Positions 50,974-62,322 of a stretch of DNA of 64,000 bases are shown piece by piece (position 1 is the first letter of the stretch; each line of letters starts with the position of its first letter). The translations under genes were made by a program, and so were the position numbers. Under the pieces are notes generated by a model that worked only from the letters and a program-made list of their open reading frames with translations, did not search any database and had not been told where the DNA came from. The DNA is from 3-1-20CM-4-69-9 sp963833655 (lineage in GTDB: Bacteria; Actinomycetota; Thermoleophilia; Gaiellales; Gaiellaceae): positions 248,001-312,000 of the forward strand of contig CAWHYL010000006.1 of the NCBI GenBank assembly GCA_963833655.1, written 5' to 3'.

Positions 50974-51660
50974 TCATCGGGCGCTCTCGGAGAGGATCGG
51001 GGCGTCGCGCCTAAAGCCCCAGATGGTGCAGTAGACGCCGAGGAAGAGTTCCCACAGGGCTTCGGGAATCGTCGCGAGGCCCTGCAGGCTACCGCTTGGG
51101 TGGCCGCCGCGGAACATGACGATCGTGCCCGACAGGATGATCAGCGGCCCACCGATAAGCCCGAGCCATGTCCACGCCCGTGGCACGAGTTGCGTGCGGT
51201 ACATCATGTAACCGAGGATCAATCCGTTCCCCCAGCCGACCATCCAGCCCGGGCCGAGGATGAATGTCCAGTCCTTGATCGCCGCGAGCGTGTACGCGAC
51301 CGTCCCTTCAGACGCGCCCGCAGATTCCTGTTGCAACGTGGCGATGCCGAGCATCGCGAGGATGCCGACGAGGATGAACGTGCACTCCACGATCCTCGCC
51401 GTCACGTAGCCGATCGACAGCTCTTCGAACTGCCGCCTCATGATCGGGACGATCACGACTGCTGTTCCGATGTTCGCGATGATCAGCAGCAACTCCAGCA
51501 GTGCGCCGAGGTAGATCTTGTTGACGTTCCCCGCGCCCGCGACGAACGCAACCGGATGGCGCAGCGCCGGCTCGTACAGCAGCAACGCCGGGATCGACGT
51601 GACGAAGGTGAGGAGGTAGAGCACCCCGAACCAGCGCGCTCTCTTCTGATCAAGACTCAC
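50974..51660 (-). CDS. DUF4386 membrane protein
   Basis: 228 residues from GTG 51660 with AAAGGGGAA upstream. Six membrane helices: WFGVLYLLTFVTSIPALLLY, LGALLELLLIIANIGTAVVI, ARIVECTFILVGILAMLGIA, WTFILGPGWMVGWGNGLILG, WLGLIGGPLIILSGTIVMFR and ALWELFLGVYCTIWGF. The RxxGxLYLxTxxxxIPA start and GPxxxxGxGNxxLGYxMYR motif are standard for DUF4386, which is uncharacterised. Confidence 0.9.
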   Translation of the reverse strand: MSLDQKRARWFGVLYLLTFVTSIPALLLYEPALRHPVAFVAGAGNVNKIYLGALLELLLIIANIGTAVVIVPIMRRQFEELSIGYVTARIVECTFILVGILAMLGIATLQQESAGASEGTVAYTLAAIKDWTFILGPGWMVGWGNGLILGYMMYRTQLVPRAWTWLGLIGGPLIILSGTIVMFRGGHPSGSLQGLATIPEALWELFLGVYCTIWGFRRDAPILSESAR

Positions 51661-51851
51661 TCGTTCCCCTTTCCCCCGGTGCAAAGCGGATAGACCGTCT
51701 TTCACGGCAATCGTCTAAGCATTTCAACTGAAGCTATGGCAAGTTGAATCGACTAGGACGATCGCGCACGATTGCCGCCACCCGCCATAGAGCGAGGTCG
51801 GACGAAATGCGCTGGGAGCGGCGTCGGGGAGGCAGAGGGAGCGCTTTTCGC

Positions 51852-51884
51852 GGAGGCCGCCCACCGGGTTGCGGGGCGGCCTCC
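51852..51884 (-). terminator. perfect 11-bp hairpin after the GYD gene
   Basis: GGAGGCCGCCC (51852-51862) pairs with GGGCGGCCTCC (51874-51884) around an 11-base loop, 32 bp past the stop of the minus-strand gene at 51917. Confidence 0.6.
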
Positions 51885-51916
51885 GTTTCCTGCCTCTGAA
51901 GGTAGCTCGGTGCCAG

Positions 51917-52201
51917 CTAGACGAGTTCCTTCCAGAAGAGCTTGACGTCCTCCGCCGGGAACGTCTCCGTCTCGAACACCTCGAGCTTCGCGATCTTGCC
52001 GAGGACGCGGAACGCGACCTCAAGCGTCGGATACGTAAAGATCCCGAGGTACTCCCACGGGCCCATCACCGCGAGGAACCGCTCGACAGTCCCACCCTCA
52101 CCCTCGACGATCTTGTAGATCTTGTCGAAGTGCTCGGGGGTCTTCTCGAGGTGCTCCCGCGCAATCGGCGCAACGCGGAACAGCCCGACATAGGTGAACA
52201 T
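51917..52201 (-). CDS. GYD-domain small protein
   Basis: 94 residues: MFTYVGLFRVAPIAREHLEK, IYKIVEGEGGTVERFLAVMG, PWEYLGIFTYPTLEVAFRVL, IAKLEVFETETFPAEDVKLF. The strand-helix-strand plan with G(G/E)TVExFxAxMGxYD/E is that of GYD (PF08734) ferredoxin-fold proteins, often found near oxidative enzymes. Function unknown. Confidence 0.82.
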   Translation of the reverse strand: MFTYVGLFRVAPIAREHLEKTPEHFDKIYKIVEGEGGTVERFLAVMGPWEYLGIFTYPTLEVAFRVLGKIAKLEVFETETFPAEDVKLFWKELV

Positions 52202-52309
52202 GCGTCACCTCCATACTCGGGGCATCGCTTAGAGCCCCATCAACCTCTCAGGATCCCTCCGCTCGCGTTCGGATTCATCAGCGTGCCCATGGAGCCAAGT
52301 TCGGCAAAA

Positions 52310-52950
52310 CTACCGATGCTGTTCGCCGATCGGCGCTACGGCGAGGCCGTCGAGGGCGCGGCGGATGGCGCCGGGCCGCTCCATCCAGACGATGTGCCCG
52401 GCGCTCTCGATCTGGTAGGTGGCGTTGGGCATGAGCGCCGCCGTGGCAGATGTTGTGACGAGGCCGGAGCGGGCTGTCGGCGCCCAGCACGAACACCGTC
52501 GGCAGCTGCACGTTGCCCAGCCGCCGGACGAGGGTTTCGGCCTGGAAGTGCTCGAAGATGGACTCGAACGTCGCGTCGTTGCACAGCGATGAGATGCGAA
52601 ATGGCGGCATCGGGAGCACCTCGTCGGGCGAGGCGAAATAGCCGGCCCACGTGATCCCATTGCTTCCGTGGCGTCATCCGGGGAGCCCTCCGGCGACGTT
52701 GCTCGGGCGTCGAGGTCAGCTGCCCTGGCTGCCTGCTCGGATCCGATCCGCTCGTCCATCGTCTTTCCCATCTCTTCGACACCGCCGTCGGGGGCGATGG
52801 CGCTGAGCGGGTCGATTGCGAGGAGGGGTCCGGAGCCGACGACGGCGGCGCCGACGCAGGACGCCGTCCTTCGGCGCAGGCCGAGAACGTGCCCGGAGCG
52901 AAACGGCAGCCCATGATGCCGTAGCCGGAAACCGCTCGCACTCGGCCGTT
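52310..52950 (-). pseudogene. alpha/beta hydrolase remnant with several frameshifts
   Basis: Three frames carry consecutive pieces: AIDPLSAIAPDGGVEEMGKT then MDERIGSEQAARAADLDARA; then YFASPDEVLPMPPFRISSLC, FESIFEHFQAETLVRRLGNV, LPTVFVLGADSP; then TTSATAALMPNATYQIESAG, HIVWMERPGAIRRALDGLAV. The last has the catalytic His in SAGHIVWMERP and the middle the late Asp loop (GADSP), as in proline iminopeptidase/hydrolase proteins. The nucleophile Ser region is damaged. At least two indels, so inactive. Confidence 0.75.
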
Positions 52951-53025
52951 GGTAGCTGCGGGTTCTCCTCCGGGCGGCGCGCGAGCGCGGACGGCTTCTT
53001 CGTACTGACGATCATCAGTGCCTCC

Positions 53026-53394
53026 TCAGTAGCTGAAAACGGTTGTGTCGTTTCCCGCCCACTCCAACATCGGTGTCGCGCCGACCACCTTCGTGTTCTG
53101 CACTGTCTCCGCCTCGCCGAGATCCCGCGAGTTCAGGCAGATCGGGCAAAGCCAGAGCTCACCGCCCGCTTCGATGAACTGCTCCCAAAGCCGCTCGAGA
53201 GGTGGGCAGCCCTTGCAGACAACGCCCTGCAGTTCGCCGGGGAGGCCGAGTCGCACGGCGTCCTTGGTTGTCCAAACGTTGACCTTCTTGCCCTGCTGCT
53301 GCGCCGCTGTAGCAACCAGGAAAGCGACGAGCACTCGCTCGGAGTCCTCCATTCCGGTCGCGAGGTTGATCAGAACCTTGCCATTGTCTGCCAT
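53026..53394 (-). CDS. DsrE/DsrF-like sulfur-relay family protein
   Basis: 122 residues from ATG 53394 with GAAAGGAGGAAGG upstream. KVLINLATGMEDSERVLVAF is the family N-terminus. Then VNVWTTKDAVRLGLPGELQG, CKGCPPLERLWEQFIEAGGE and LWLCPICLNSRDL, with a Cys in the active-site position (CPICLNSR). DsrE-fold proteins carry persulfide sulfur or act in peroxiredoxin-like stress roles. The partner is unknown. Confidence 0.82.
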   Translation of the reverse strand: MADNGKVLINLATGMEDSERVLVAFLVATAAQQQGKKVNVWTTKDAVRLGLPGELQGVVCKGCPPLERLWEQFIEAGGELWLCPICLNSRDLGEAETVQNTKVVGATPMLEWAGNDTTVFSY

Positions 53395-53423
53395 CCCTTC
53401 CTCCTTTCTTTGTGTTCGACCAC

Positions 53424-53981
53424 TTAAGGGACGTGAGCGGGCCGCAGTGACTGTCGTGGCGGCCACAAGATCGCGATCACCACTGGCAGCCGTGACGCCG
53501 CGTCGCGGCTCTGCGCGGCGCGGCGTCGGCAGCGAAGCCCGCGATCAGAGCTCCGGCAACGAACCCGAATCGCGCCAGAACCCATACACCCCGACAACGC
53601 CTGGTGGCGCGCGAGTCCATTCGCTCGCGGCCTTCTGGGTCTGCCACGAGACGACGCGGCCGCGGAGCCGCTACTCGGAGATCGCGGCCGCGGTCGACTG
53701 GATGAGAGAAGACGCACGTCAGCGATCTCGACGGTCGGTGCTTCCTCGACCTGATACACGCTCGGAATCGTTCGCGCGATGCTGCTCTGCCGGAAACGGA
53801 TCAGGTCTTCCTCGGACTCCCAGACGTAGACTGCGCCAAACTCCCCCGTGTCACGAAGGCGCAGATAGAGCTTCTCGACGAGGCCGCGGAGATTCCGGTA
53901 GCTGTCGGAGCGCTCTTCGAACATCGCCTGCACCTCGCGATCCGCAAGCTCCGACCTGAAGCGGACAAGCGAGACGATCAC
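53424..53981 (-). CDS. small monooxygenase-like (YdhR/ABM fold) protein with anomalous C-terminal extension
   Basis: Residues 1-93 are convincing: MIVSLVRFRSELADREVQAM, LYLRLRDTGEFGAVYVWESE, ARTIPSVYQVEEAPTVEIAD. This matches small ferredoxin-fold proteins of about 100 residues. The remaining 90 residues are Arg/Ser-rich read-through, while the neighbouring frame reads GRVVSWQTQKAASEWTRAPP then GVVGVYGFWRDSGSLPEL and a stop (about 53547-53670). A frameshift or a lost stop near residue 93 is likely, so the real gene is probably about 53700-53981. Confidence 0.65.
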   Translation of the reverse strand: MIVSLVRFRSELADREVQAMFEERSDSYRNLRGLVEKLYLRLRDTGEFGAVYVWESEEDLIRFRQSSIARTIPSVYQVEEAPTVEIADVRLLSSSRPRPRSPSSGSAAASSRGRPRRPRANGLARHQALSGCMGSGAIRVRCRSSDRGLRCRRRAAQSRDAASRLPVVIAILWPPRQSLRPAHVP

Positions 53982-54014
53982 GGTCGCTCACCCGCATCGG
54001 CGTCGGTGTAGGAC

Positions 54015-54097
54015 TCAGGCATCGGCCCCGATAGGCCTCCACTTCTCGCCGCGCCGCACCCGGCGCAGGTAGACGCTGAGGTTCTGGCGAAGCTCCC
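54015..54097 (-). pseudogene. Phd/YefM-type antitoxin N-terminal fragment
   Basis: The minus strand reads RELRQNLSVYLRRVRRGEKW and soon stops. The motif ReLRxxLSxYLRRVxxGE is the start of Phd/YefM DNA-binding antitoxins. The RGRPVA continuation and any toxin gene are missing, and a stop precedes it in frame. It is a relic of a toxin-antitoxin pair. Confidence 0.6.
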
Positions 54098-54361
54098 GTC
54101 ACAGACCCGATCCATAACGCACAAAATGGAGCACAACCTCGCAGATCTTCAGGCCCGGATCTCGAGGTGGTGTCGTTCGCGGGTCGAAGCCCCGTCGCTC
54201 CCGCTCTCTACACCAGCTTTGGCGGCCGAACTGGAAGTACGGGCAGAAACGCCTCGCGCATGCGCGGGCAGCCGAGCCCGAGCGCAGATACGCGCGGCCC
54301 GCTGACACCGAGTGAGCGTGCGTTCACGGCACCGTCCTCGCCGCGACGGCGGTCGAGCCAG
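54098..54361. other. no gene seen
   Basis: About 260 bp without supported coding sequence. Confidence 0.35.
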
Positions 54362-54781
54362 TTAGCGGGTCCACGGACCGACCCCACCGATTCGTTCGAC
54401 GGTGATGCGCATCACCTGTCCGCGTGGCGGGTCGTCCATCGGCGGGAACCTGACGTCGGGCCCGAGGTAGACGTGGGCAAGCCGCTGTAGGAGCTCCGGC
54501 GCCCCGCCTTCCTCGAGCCGCGCCCGCCCGTGGAGGACGAGGTACTGCTTCAGGCCGGGCGGCTGGAGCTCGGTCCCCTCGATCGAGAGCGCGACACGCT
54601 GATCGCGGGCGACGTTCTGGAGTTTCCGCTGATCGGCGAGGAGATGTCCCGAGACGATCTCGCCATCGTCCAATCCGACCCAGATGCAGGTGACCTGCGG
54701 CGAGCCGTCGGCATTGAGCGTGACGAGATGCGCAAGGGCATCGGATTCGACGAGCTTGCGAGCGCTCTCGGGCAGCCTCAT
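54362..54781 (-). CDS. PPOX-class F420-dependent or FMN split-barrel oxidoreductase
   Basis: 139 residues: ARKLVESDALAHLVTLNADG, SPQVTCIWVGLDDGEIVSGH, LADQRKLQNVARDQRVALSI, YLVLHGRARLEEGGAPELLQ, LAHVYLGPDVRFPP. The order (LATLxxDGxPQVTxxW, then KxxNxxRDPRVAL, then YxxxxGxA) is the PPOX split-barrel family, usually F420-dependent in actinobacteria. Probable role: reduction of a quinone- or biliverdin-like substrate. Monocistronic and intact. Confidence 0.9.
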   Translation of the reverse strand: MRLPESARKLVESDALAHLVTLNADGSPQVTCIWVGLDDGEIVSGHLLADQRKLQNVARDQRVALSIEGTELQPPGLKQYLVLHGRARLEEGGAPELLQRLAHVYLGPDVRFPPMDDPPRGQVMRITVERIGGVGPWTR

Positions 54782-55009
54782 GCGCTCAAGCTTGTCCTAC
54801 CGGCCCGAGCAGAGCAAGATGGAATTCCGGGCGGCCCGCGCTGATTCTCCCCCCACAGGCCTCGCGCAGCTTGACGACTCCGTGCACTTGGCCCGGCGTC
54901 GCGGTTGGCGGGGTTCTGCTGTGCGAAGATCGGAAGAGTGTCCACGCCACCGCGGTGGTTCCAGCGATCTGAGCGACGGCCCGCGCCGCGCCAAGGCGGG
55001 GTCGACAAC

Positions 55010-56641
55010 GTGGGTTCGCCGCGGGACATCACCGCGGTTCCGGACCTCGCGCATGGTCGCTCGCGCGGGGGCCCGGTCCGCGCCGAGCGTCCGGTTTACG
55101 TGGATCTGTTGCCGCCCTGCAACGCGGCCTGTCCTGCCGGGGAGAACATCCAGGAGTGGCTTGCCCAGGTGCAGGCGGGACAACACGAGCGAGCGTGGCG
55201 CGTGCTGGTGGACGACAACCCGTTTGCGGCGATCCACGGGCGGGTGTGCTACCACCCATGCGAGACGAGCTGCAATCGCGCGTATCTCGACAGCGCGGTC
55301 TCGATCCACGCGGTCGAGCGGTTCCTTGGTGATCTGGCGCGCGAGCACGCGTGGTCGTTCGAGCCGCCGGCAGCGGGAAGCGGCAAGCGAGTTCTGGTGA
55401 TCGGCGCCGGCCCGAGCGGGCTGTCGGCTGCCTATCACCTGGCGCGGCTCGGCCACGAGGTCGAGATCCGCGACGCGGGCTCGCAGCCGGGCGGGATGAT
55501 GCGCTACGGCATCCCGGCCTACCGACTCCCGCGGGACGTGCTGGACGACGAGGTCGATCGGATCGCACGGCTGGGCGTTCGGTTCGTTCTGAACCACCGT
55601 GTGTCCGATCTCGAGGCCGAACGGCGAGAGGGTCGATTCGATGCGGTGTTCGTCGCTGTCGGCGCGCACCTGTCGAAGCGCGTGGAGATACCGGCGATGG
55701 ATGCGGGGCCGATCGTGGATGCGGTCTCGTTCCTGCGCGGAGTCGCGTCGGGAGAGCGGCCGGTGATCGGGCGCCGGGTAGCCGTCTACGGCGGCGGGAA
55801 CACCGCGATGGATGCAGCAAGGACGGCGCGGCGCCTCGGGGCGGAGGAGGCTTTGCTCGTCTACCGACGGACGCGCGGGCAGATGCCGGCACACGAGGAA
55901 GAGGCACGCGATGCAGAGCGGGAAGGGGTGCGCATCAACTGGTTGCGAACGATCAAGGCGTTCGAGGGCGAGCAGTTGGAGGTCGAGATCATGGAACTCG
56001 ACGAGTCCGGTTTCCCGCAGCCCACCGGCCGCTTCGAGACGCTGTCAGCGGACATGGTGATCCTTGCGCTGGGCCAGGAAAGCGATACCGCCTTCCTGCG
56101 TGAGGTGCCGGGAGTCGAGTTCGAGCGCGACGGGGCCGTGCGCGTCTCCCCCTCGCTCATGACCGGCTGCCCTGGCGTGTTCGCCGGGGGCGACATGGTT
56201 CCCGCCGAGCGCACGGTCACCGTCGGAGTGGGCCACGGCAAGCGGGCCGCGCGCGAGATCGACGCGTGGCTGCGCGGCGTCGAGGCCGACCGTCCGCCGA
56301 AGCACTCGCTGGTGGGCTTCGACATGTTGAACCTGTGGTACTTCGGCGACGCCGCTCAGCGAGAGCAGCCGGAGCTCGAGCCTTCTGCGCGCGTCGGAGA
56401 TTTCGCAGAGGTGGTCGGCAGCCTTTCCGCGCCGGATGCGACCTTCGAGGCGCGGAGGTGTCTGTCGTGTGGGAACTGCTGCGAGTGCGATGGGTGTCTC
56501 GGCGCGTGTCCGGAAGACGCGGTCATCAAGCTCGGCCCCGGGAACCGCTACCGCTTCGACTACGACCGCTGTACGGGCTGCCGCGCCTGCTTCGACCAGT
56601 GCCCGGTGCACTCGATCGAGATGGTTCCGGAGGCAGGCTAG
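55010..56641 (+). CDS. GltD-like FAD/NAD(P) oxidoreductase with C-terminal ferredoxin domain
   Basis: 543 residues from GTG 55010 (AAGGCGGGG upstream; a longer frame opens at 54905). The N-terminal Fe-S helical domain has PPCNAACPAGENIQEWLAQV and CYHPCETSCNR. The FAD site is VIGAGPSGLSAAYHLARLGH; the NAD(P) site is VYGGGNTAMDAARTARRLG; FAGGDMVPAERTVTVGVGHG closes the flavin domain. The C-terminal 2[4Fe-4S] part has CLSCGNCCECDGCLGACPED and CTGCRACFDQCPVHSIEM. It abuts nifJ with no spacer, so it very likely shuttles electrons between NAD(P)H and the ferredoxin used by NifJ. Confidence 0.92.
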   Translation: MGSPRDITAVPDLAHGRSRGGPVRAERPVYVDLLPPCNAACPAGENIQEWLAQVQAGQHERAWRVLVDDNPFAAIHGRVCYHPCETSCNRAYLDSAVSIHAVERFLGDLAREHAWSFEPPAAGSGKRVLVIGAGPSGLSAAYHLARLGHEVEIRDAGSQPGGMMRYGIPAYRLPRDVLDDEVDRIARLGVRFVLNHRVSDLEAERREGRFDAVFVAVGAHLSKRVEIPAMDAGPIVDAVSFLRGVASGERPVIGRRVAVYGGGNTAMDAARTARRLGAEEALLVYRRTRGQMPAHEEEARDAEREGVRINWLRTIKAFEGEQLEVEIMELDESGFPQPTGRFETLSADMVILALGQESDTAFLREVPGVEFERDGAVRVSPSLMTGCPGVFAGGDMVPAERTVTVGVGHGKRAAREIDAWLRGVEADRPPKHSLVGFDMLNLWYFGDAAQREQPELEPSARVGDFAEVVGSLSAPDATFEARRCLSCGNCCECDGCLGACPEDAVIKLGPGNRYRFDYDRCTGCRACFDQCPVHSIEMVPEAG

Positions 56642-60210
<3,569 letters not shown>

Positions 60211-60211
<1 letters not shown>

Positions 60212-61221
60212 TGGAGCTCGCTACCAGCTACATGGGTCTGGAGCTGCGAAATCCGCTCGTCGCTTCGGCGTCGCCACTCTCGTACACGCTCGATGGAGTT
60301 CGGCGGCTCGCCGATGCCGGGGTCGGCGCGATCGTTCTGTACTCGCTCTTCGAAGAACAGCTGCGCGAGGAGGAAGCGCGCAGAGCGCAGATCGTCGACG
60401 GCCCTGCCGAGAGCTTCGCCGAGGCGCTCGATTACGTGCCGGCCGTCGTCAAGGAAGACGCCGGGCCCTCACGGTACCTGAGCCTCGTCGAGCGTGCCGC
60501 CGCCGCGGTCGACATCCCGGTGATCGCGAGCCTCAACGGCGTCACACCCGAAGGCTGGACGGACTACGCGCGCTCGATGCAGGACGCAGGTGCCGCCGCG
60601 ATCGAGCTCAATATCTACTACCTCCCCGGCGACCCGGACGTATCCGGCAGCGATGTGGAGCAACGCCACGTCGATGTCCTCAGACACGTGAAGACGGCGG
60701 TCCAGGTGCCAGTCGCCGTAAAGCTGAGCCCATACTTCAGCTCCTTCGGCGAGCTCGCGCAGCGGCTGGACGAGACCGGAGCTGATGCACTCGTCCTTTT
60801 CAACCGCTTCCTGCAACCGGACATCGATCCCGAAGGACTGTCGATCGTGCCCAGGGTCACGCTTTCGAATCCGACCGACGCCCGTCTCCCGCGGACGTGG
60901 ATCGCCCTGCTCCACGGGAGGGTGCGTGCCGCGCTCGCAGCCACCTCTGGCGTCGAAGATTCAGCCGACATCGCGAGGTATCTCCTCGCCGGAGCAGACG
61001 TCGTGATGACCGCGTCGGCGCTGCTTCGCCACGGACCGGAGTACGCGAGGGTGCTGCTCGACGGTCTCACCAGCTGGATGGGCCGTAAAGGCCTTCACTC
61101 CGTGGACGAGCTACGAGGCATGCTTTCGGTCCCGGTCGACGCCGACCGTTCCGCATACGAGCGCGCGGGCTACGTTTCAGCCATACGCGATGCAAACAGG
61201 GGCGCCTACGCTCCGACTTGA
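60211..61221 (+). CDS. dihydroorotate dehydrogenase-like flavoprotein
   Basis: 336 residues. The ATG shares one base with the nifJ stop (TGATG), so it is coupled. TIM-barrel flavoprotein features: YMGLELRNPLVASASPLSYT, GVGAIVLYSLFEEQLREEEA, IPVIASLNGVTPEGWTDYAR, VPVAVKLSPYFSSFGELAQR, LLAGADVVMTASALLRHGPE. It is the DHOD-like subgroup commonly found beside PFOR and GltD-like genes, not the pyrimidine enzyme. The substrate is unknown; it may use reduced ferredoxin or NAD(P)H from the operon. Confidence 0.9.
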
Positions 61222-61315
61222 ATCGTCTCAGCCCGTGCGAGCGGTGTCGGCATGCAGCCGCTGCTCGTACAGCTCCACAATCTCCGTCTCACGTGTCGCC
61301 GCGGCAGGATCGGAG

Positions 61316-61657
61316 CTAGGAGCGTGGGGCAGCTTCGACCGACCAGTGATAGAGGCAGCGGGCGTCAAGCGGCACAGCCTCAACCCTCTGCGGAAGCCCC
61401 TCGACGATGCGCTGCCAGGAGCCGACCTCGCCCATATGTTCGCGCGCCACCCGCATCGCCTTCACATGCGCTGCTTCGCCTTCAAAGACGAGGTAGACAC
61501 TGTCCTCGGTCAGGTACGCCGCGTGTCCGGATAGACCGGCCGCAGCGGGATCGAACGGAGGCCCGGACCGCAATGTCCGCTCTGCTGCAGCGGCTCCTCC
61601 CGGCTTCAGTCGCGCCGAGATGACATATCGCTCCACGGCGTCGTCACCGAAAGTCAT
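61316..61657 (-). CDS. hypothetical protein, ferredoxin-fold-like, 113 aa
   Basis: From ATG 61657: MTFGDDAVERYVISARLKPG, AAAAERTLRSGPPFDPAAAG, SVYLVFEGEAAHVKAMRVAR, IVEGLPQRVEAVPLDARCLY. The strand-helix-strand layout suggests a small alpha/beta ABM-like fold. Convergent with the redox operon and divergent from the CBS gene. Function unknown. Confidence 0.7.
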   Translation of the reverse strand: MTFGDDAVERYVISARLKPGGAAAAERTLRSGPPFDPAAAGLSGHAAYLTEDSVYLVFEGEAAHVKAMRVAREHMGEVGSWQRIVEGLPQRVEAVPLDARCLYHWSVEAAPRS

Positions 61658-61728
61658 GAGTCGTCAGATCATCGCAGCCAGCGCCACACGTGAGCGGATC
61701 GGATCCGTAGGCCCTCTACGATGCCCGG

Positions 61729-62145
61729 ATGAGCTCGCAGCCGACAGAGGCGAACGAGACCGTCAGAAGCGTCATGCACACAGGGGTCGTCACCTGCAGA
61801 CCCGACGCGAGCCTGCGCAGCGTTGCTCGGCTTCTCGCCGAGCACCGCATCCACGCGGTCGTCGTCACAGCGCCCGAGGAATCTGGTCCCAGCGCGGTCG
61901 TGACCGATCGCGACGTCGTGTTCGCTCACGCGCGCGGACAGCTTGACCGCCTCACGGCCCGAGACGCGGCGAGCGAACCGACGATCACCGTCCGACCCGA
62001 CCACGACCTGCGAGACGCTTCCGAAGCAATGGCACGCCACGGCGTCACGCACATCGTCGTCACAGCCAGGGGCGACGCCACACCGATCGGAATCCTTTCC
62101 AGCCTCGACATCGCCCAGGCCGCAGGCGCGAAGGGGAGTCGCTGA
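61729..62145 (+). CDS. tandem CBS-domain protein
   Basis: 138 residues with two CBS motifs: TVRSVMHTGVVTCRPDASLR, VARLLAEHRIHAVVVTAPEE, SAVVTDRDVVFAHARG; then ARDAASEPTITVRPDHDLRD, EAMARHGVTHIVVTARGDAT, PIGILSSLDIAQA. Such stand-alone pairs bind adenosyl nucleotides (AMP, ATP, NAD or SAM) and act as energy sensors. Intact. Its effector partner is not adjacent. Confidence 0.9.
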   Translation: MSSQPTEANETVRSVMHTGVVTCRPDASLRSVARLLAEHRIHAVVVTAPEESGPSAVVTDRDVVFAHARGQLDRLTARDAASEPTITVRPDHDLRDASEAMARHGVTHIVVTARGDATPIGILSSLDIAQAAGAKGSR

Positions 62146-62322
62146 AGGGGGTGGCGTCTCGCTTATGCGTTCGGACCGCGCCCCGCCGTTCTGCGTGGCG
62201 ACCAGCCCGCTCCTTCACTGGCTCGACACGCTTCTGCGGCCGCGGCAAGTGCCGATGTCGGGCACCGAGCATGGCACGCGCGCCGACGGATCGCCTTGAC
62301 TCCCGGGCTGCGAGGTATAGGG
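62146..62322. other. no gene seen
   Basis: About 180 bp between the CBS gene and the 3' end of the multicopper oxidase. Nothing recognised. Confidence 0.4.
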
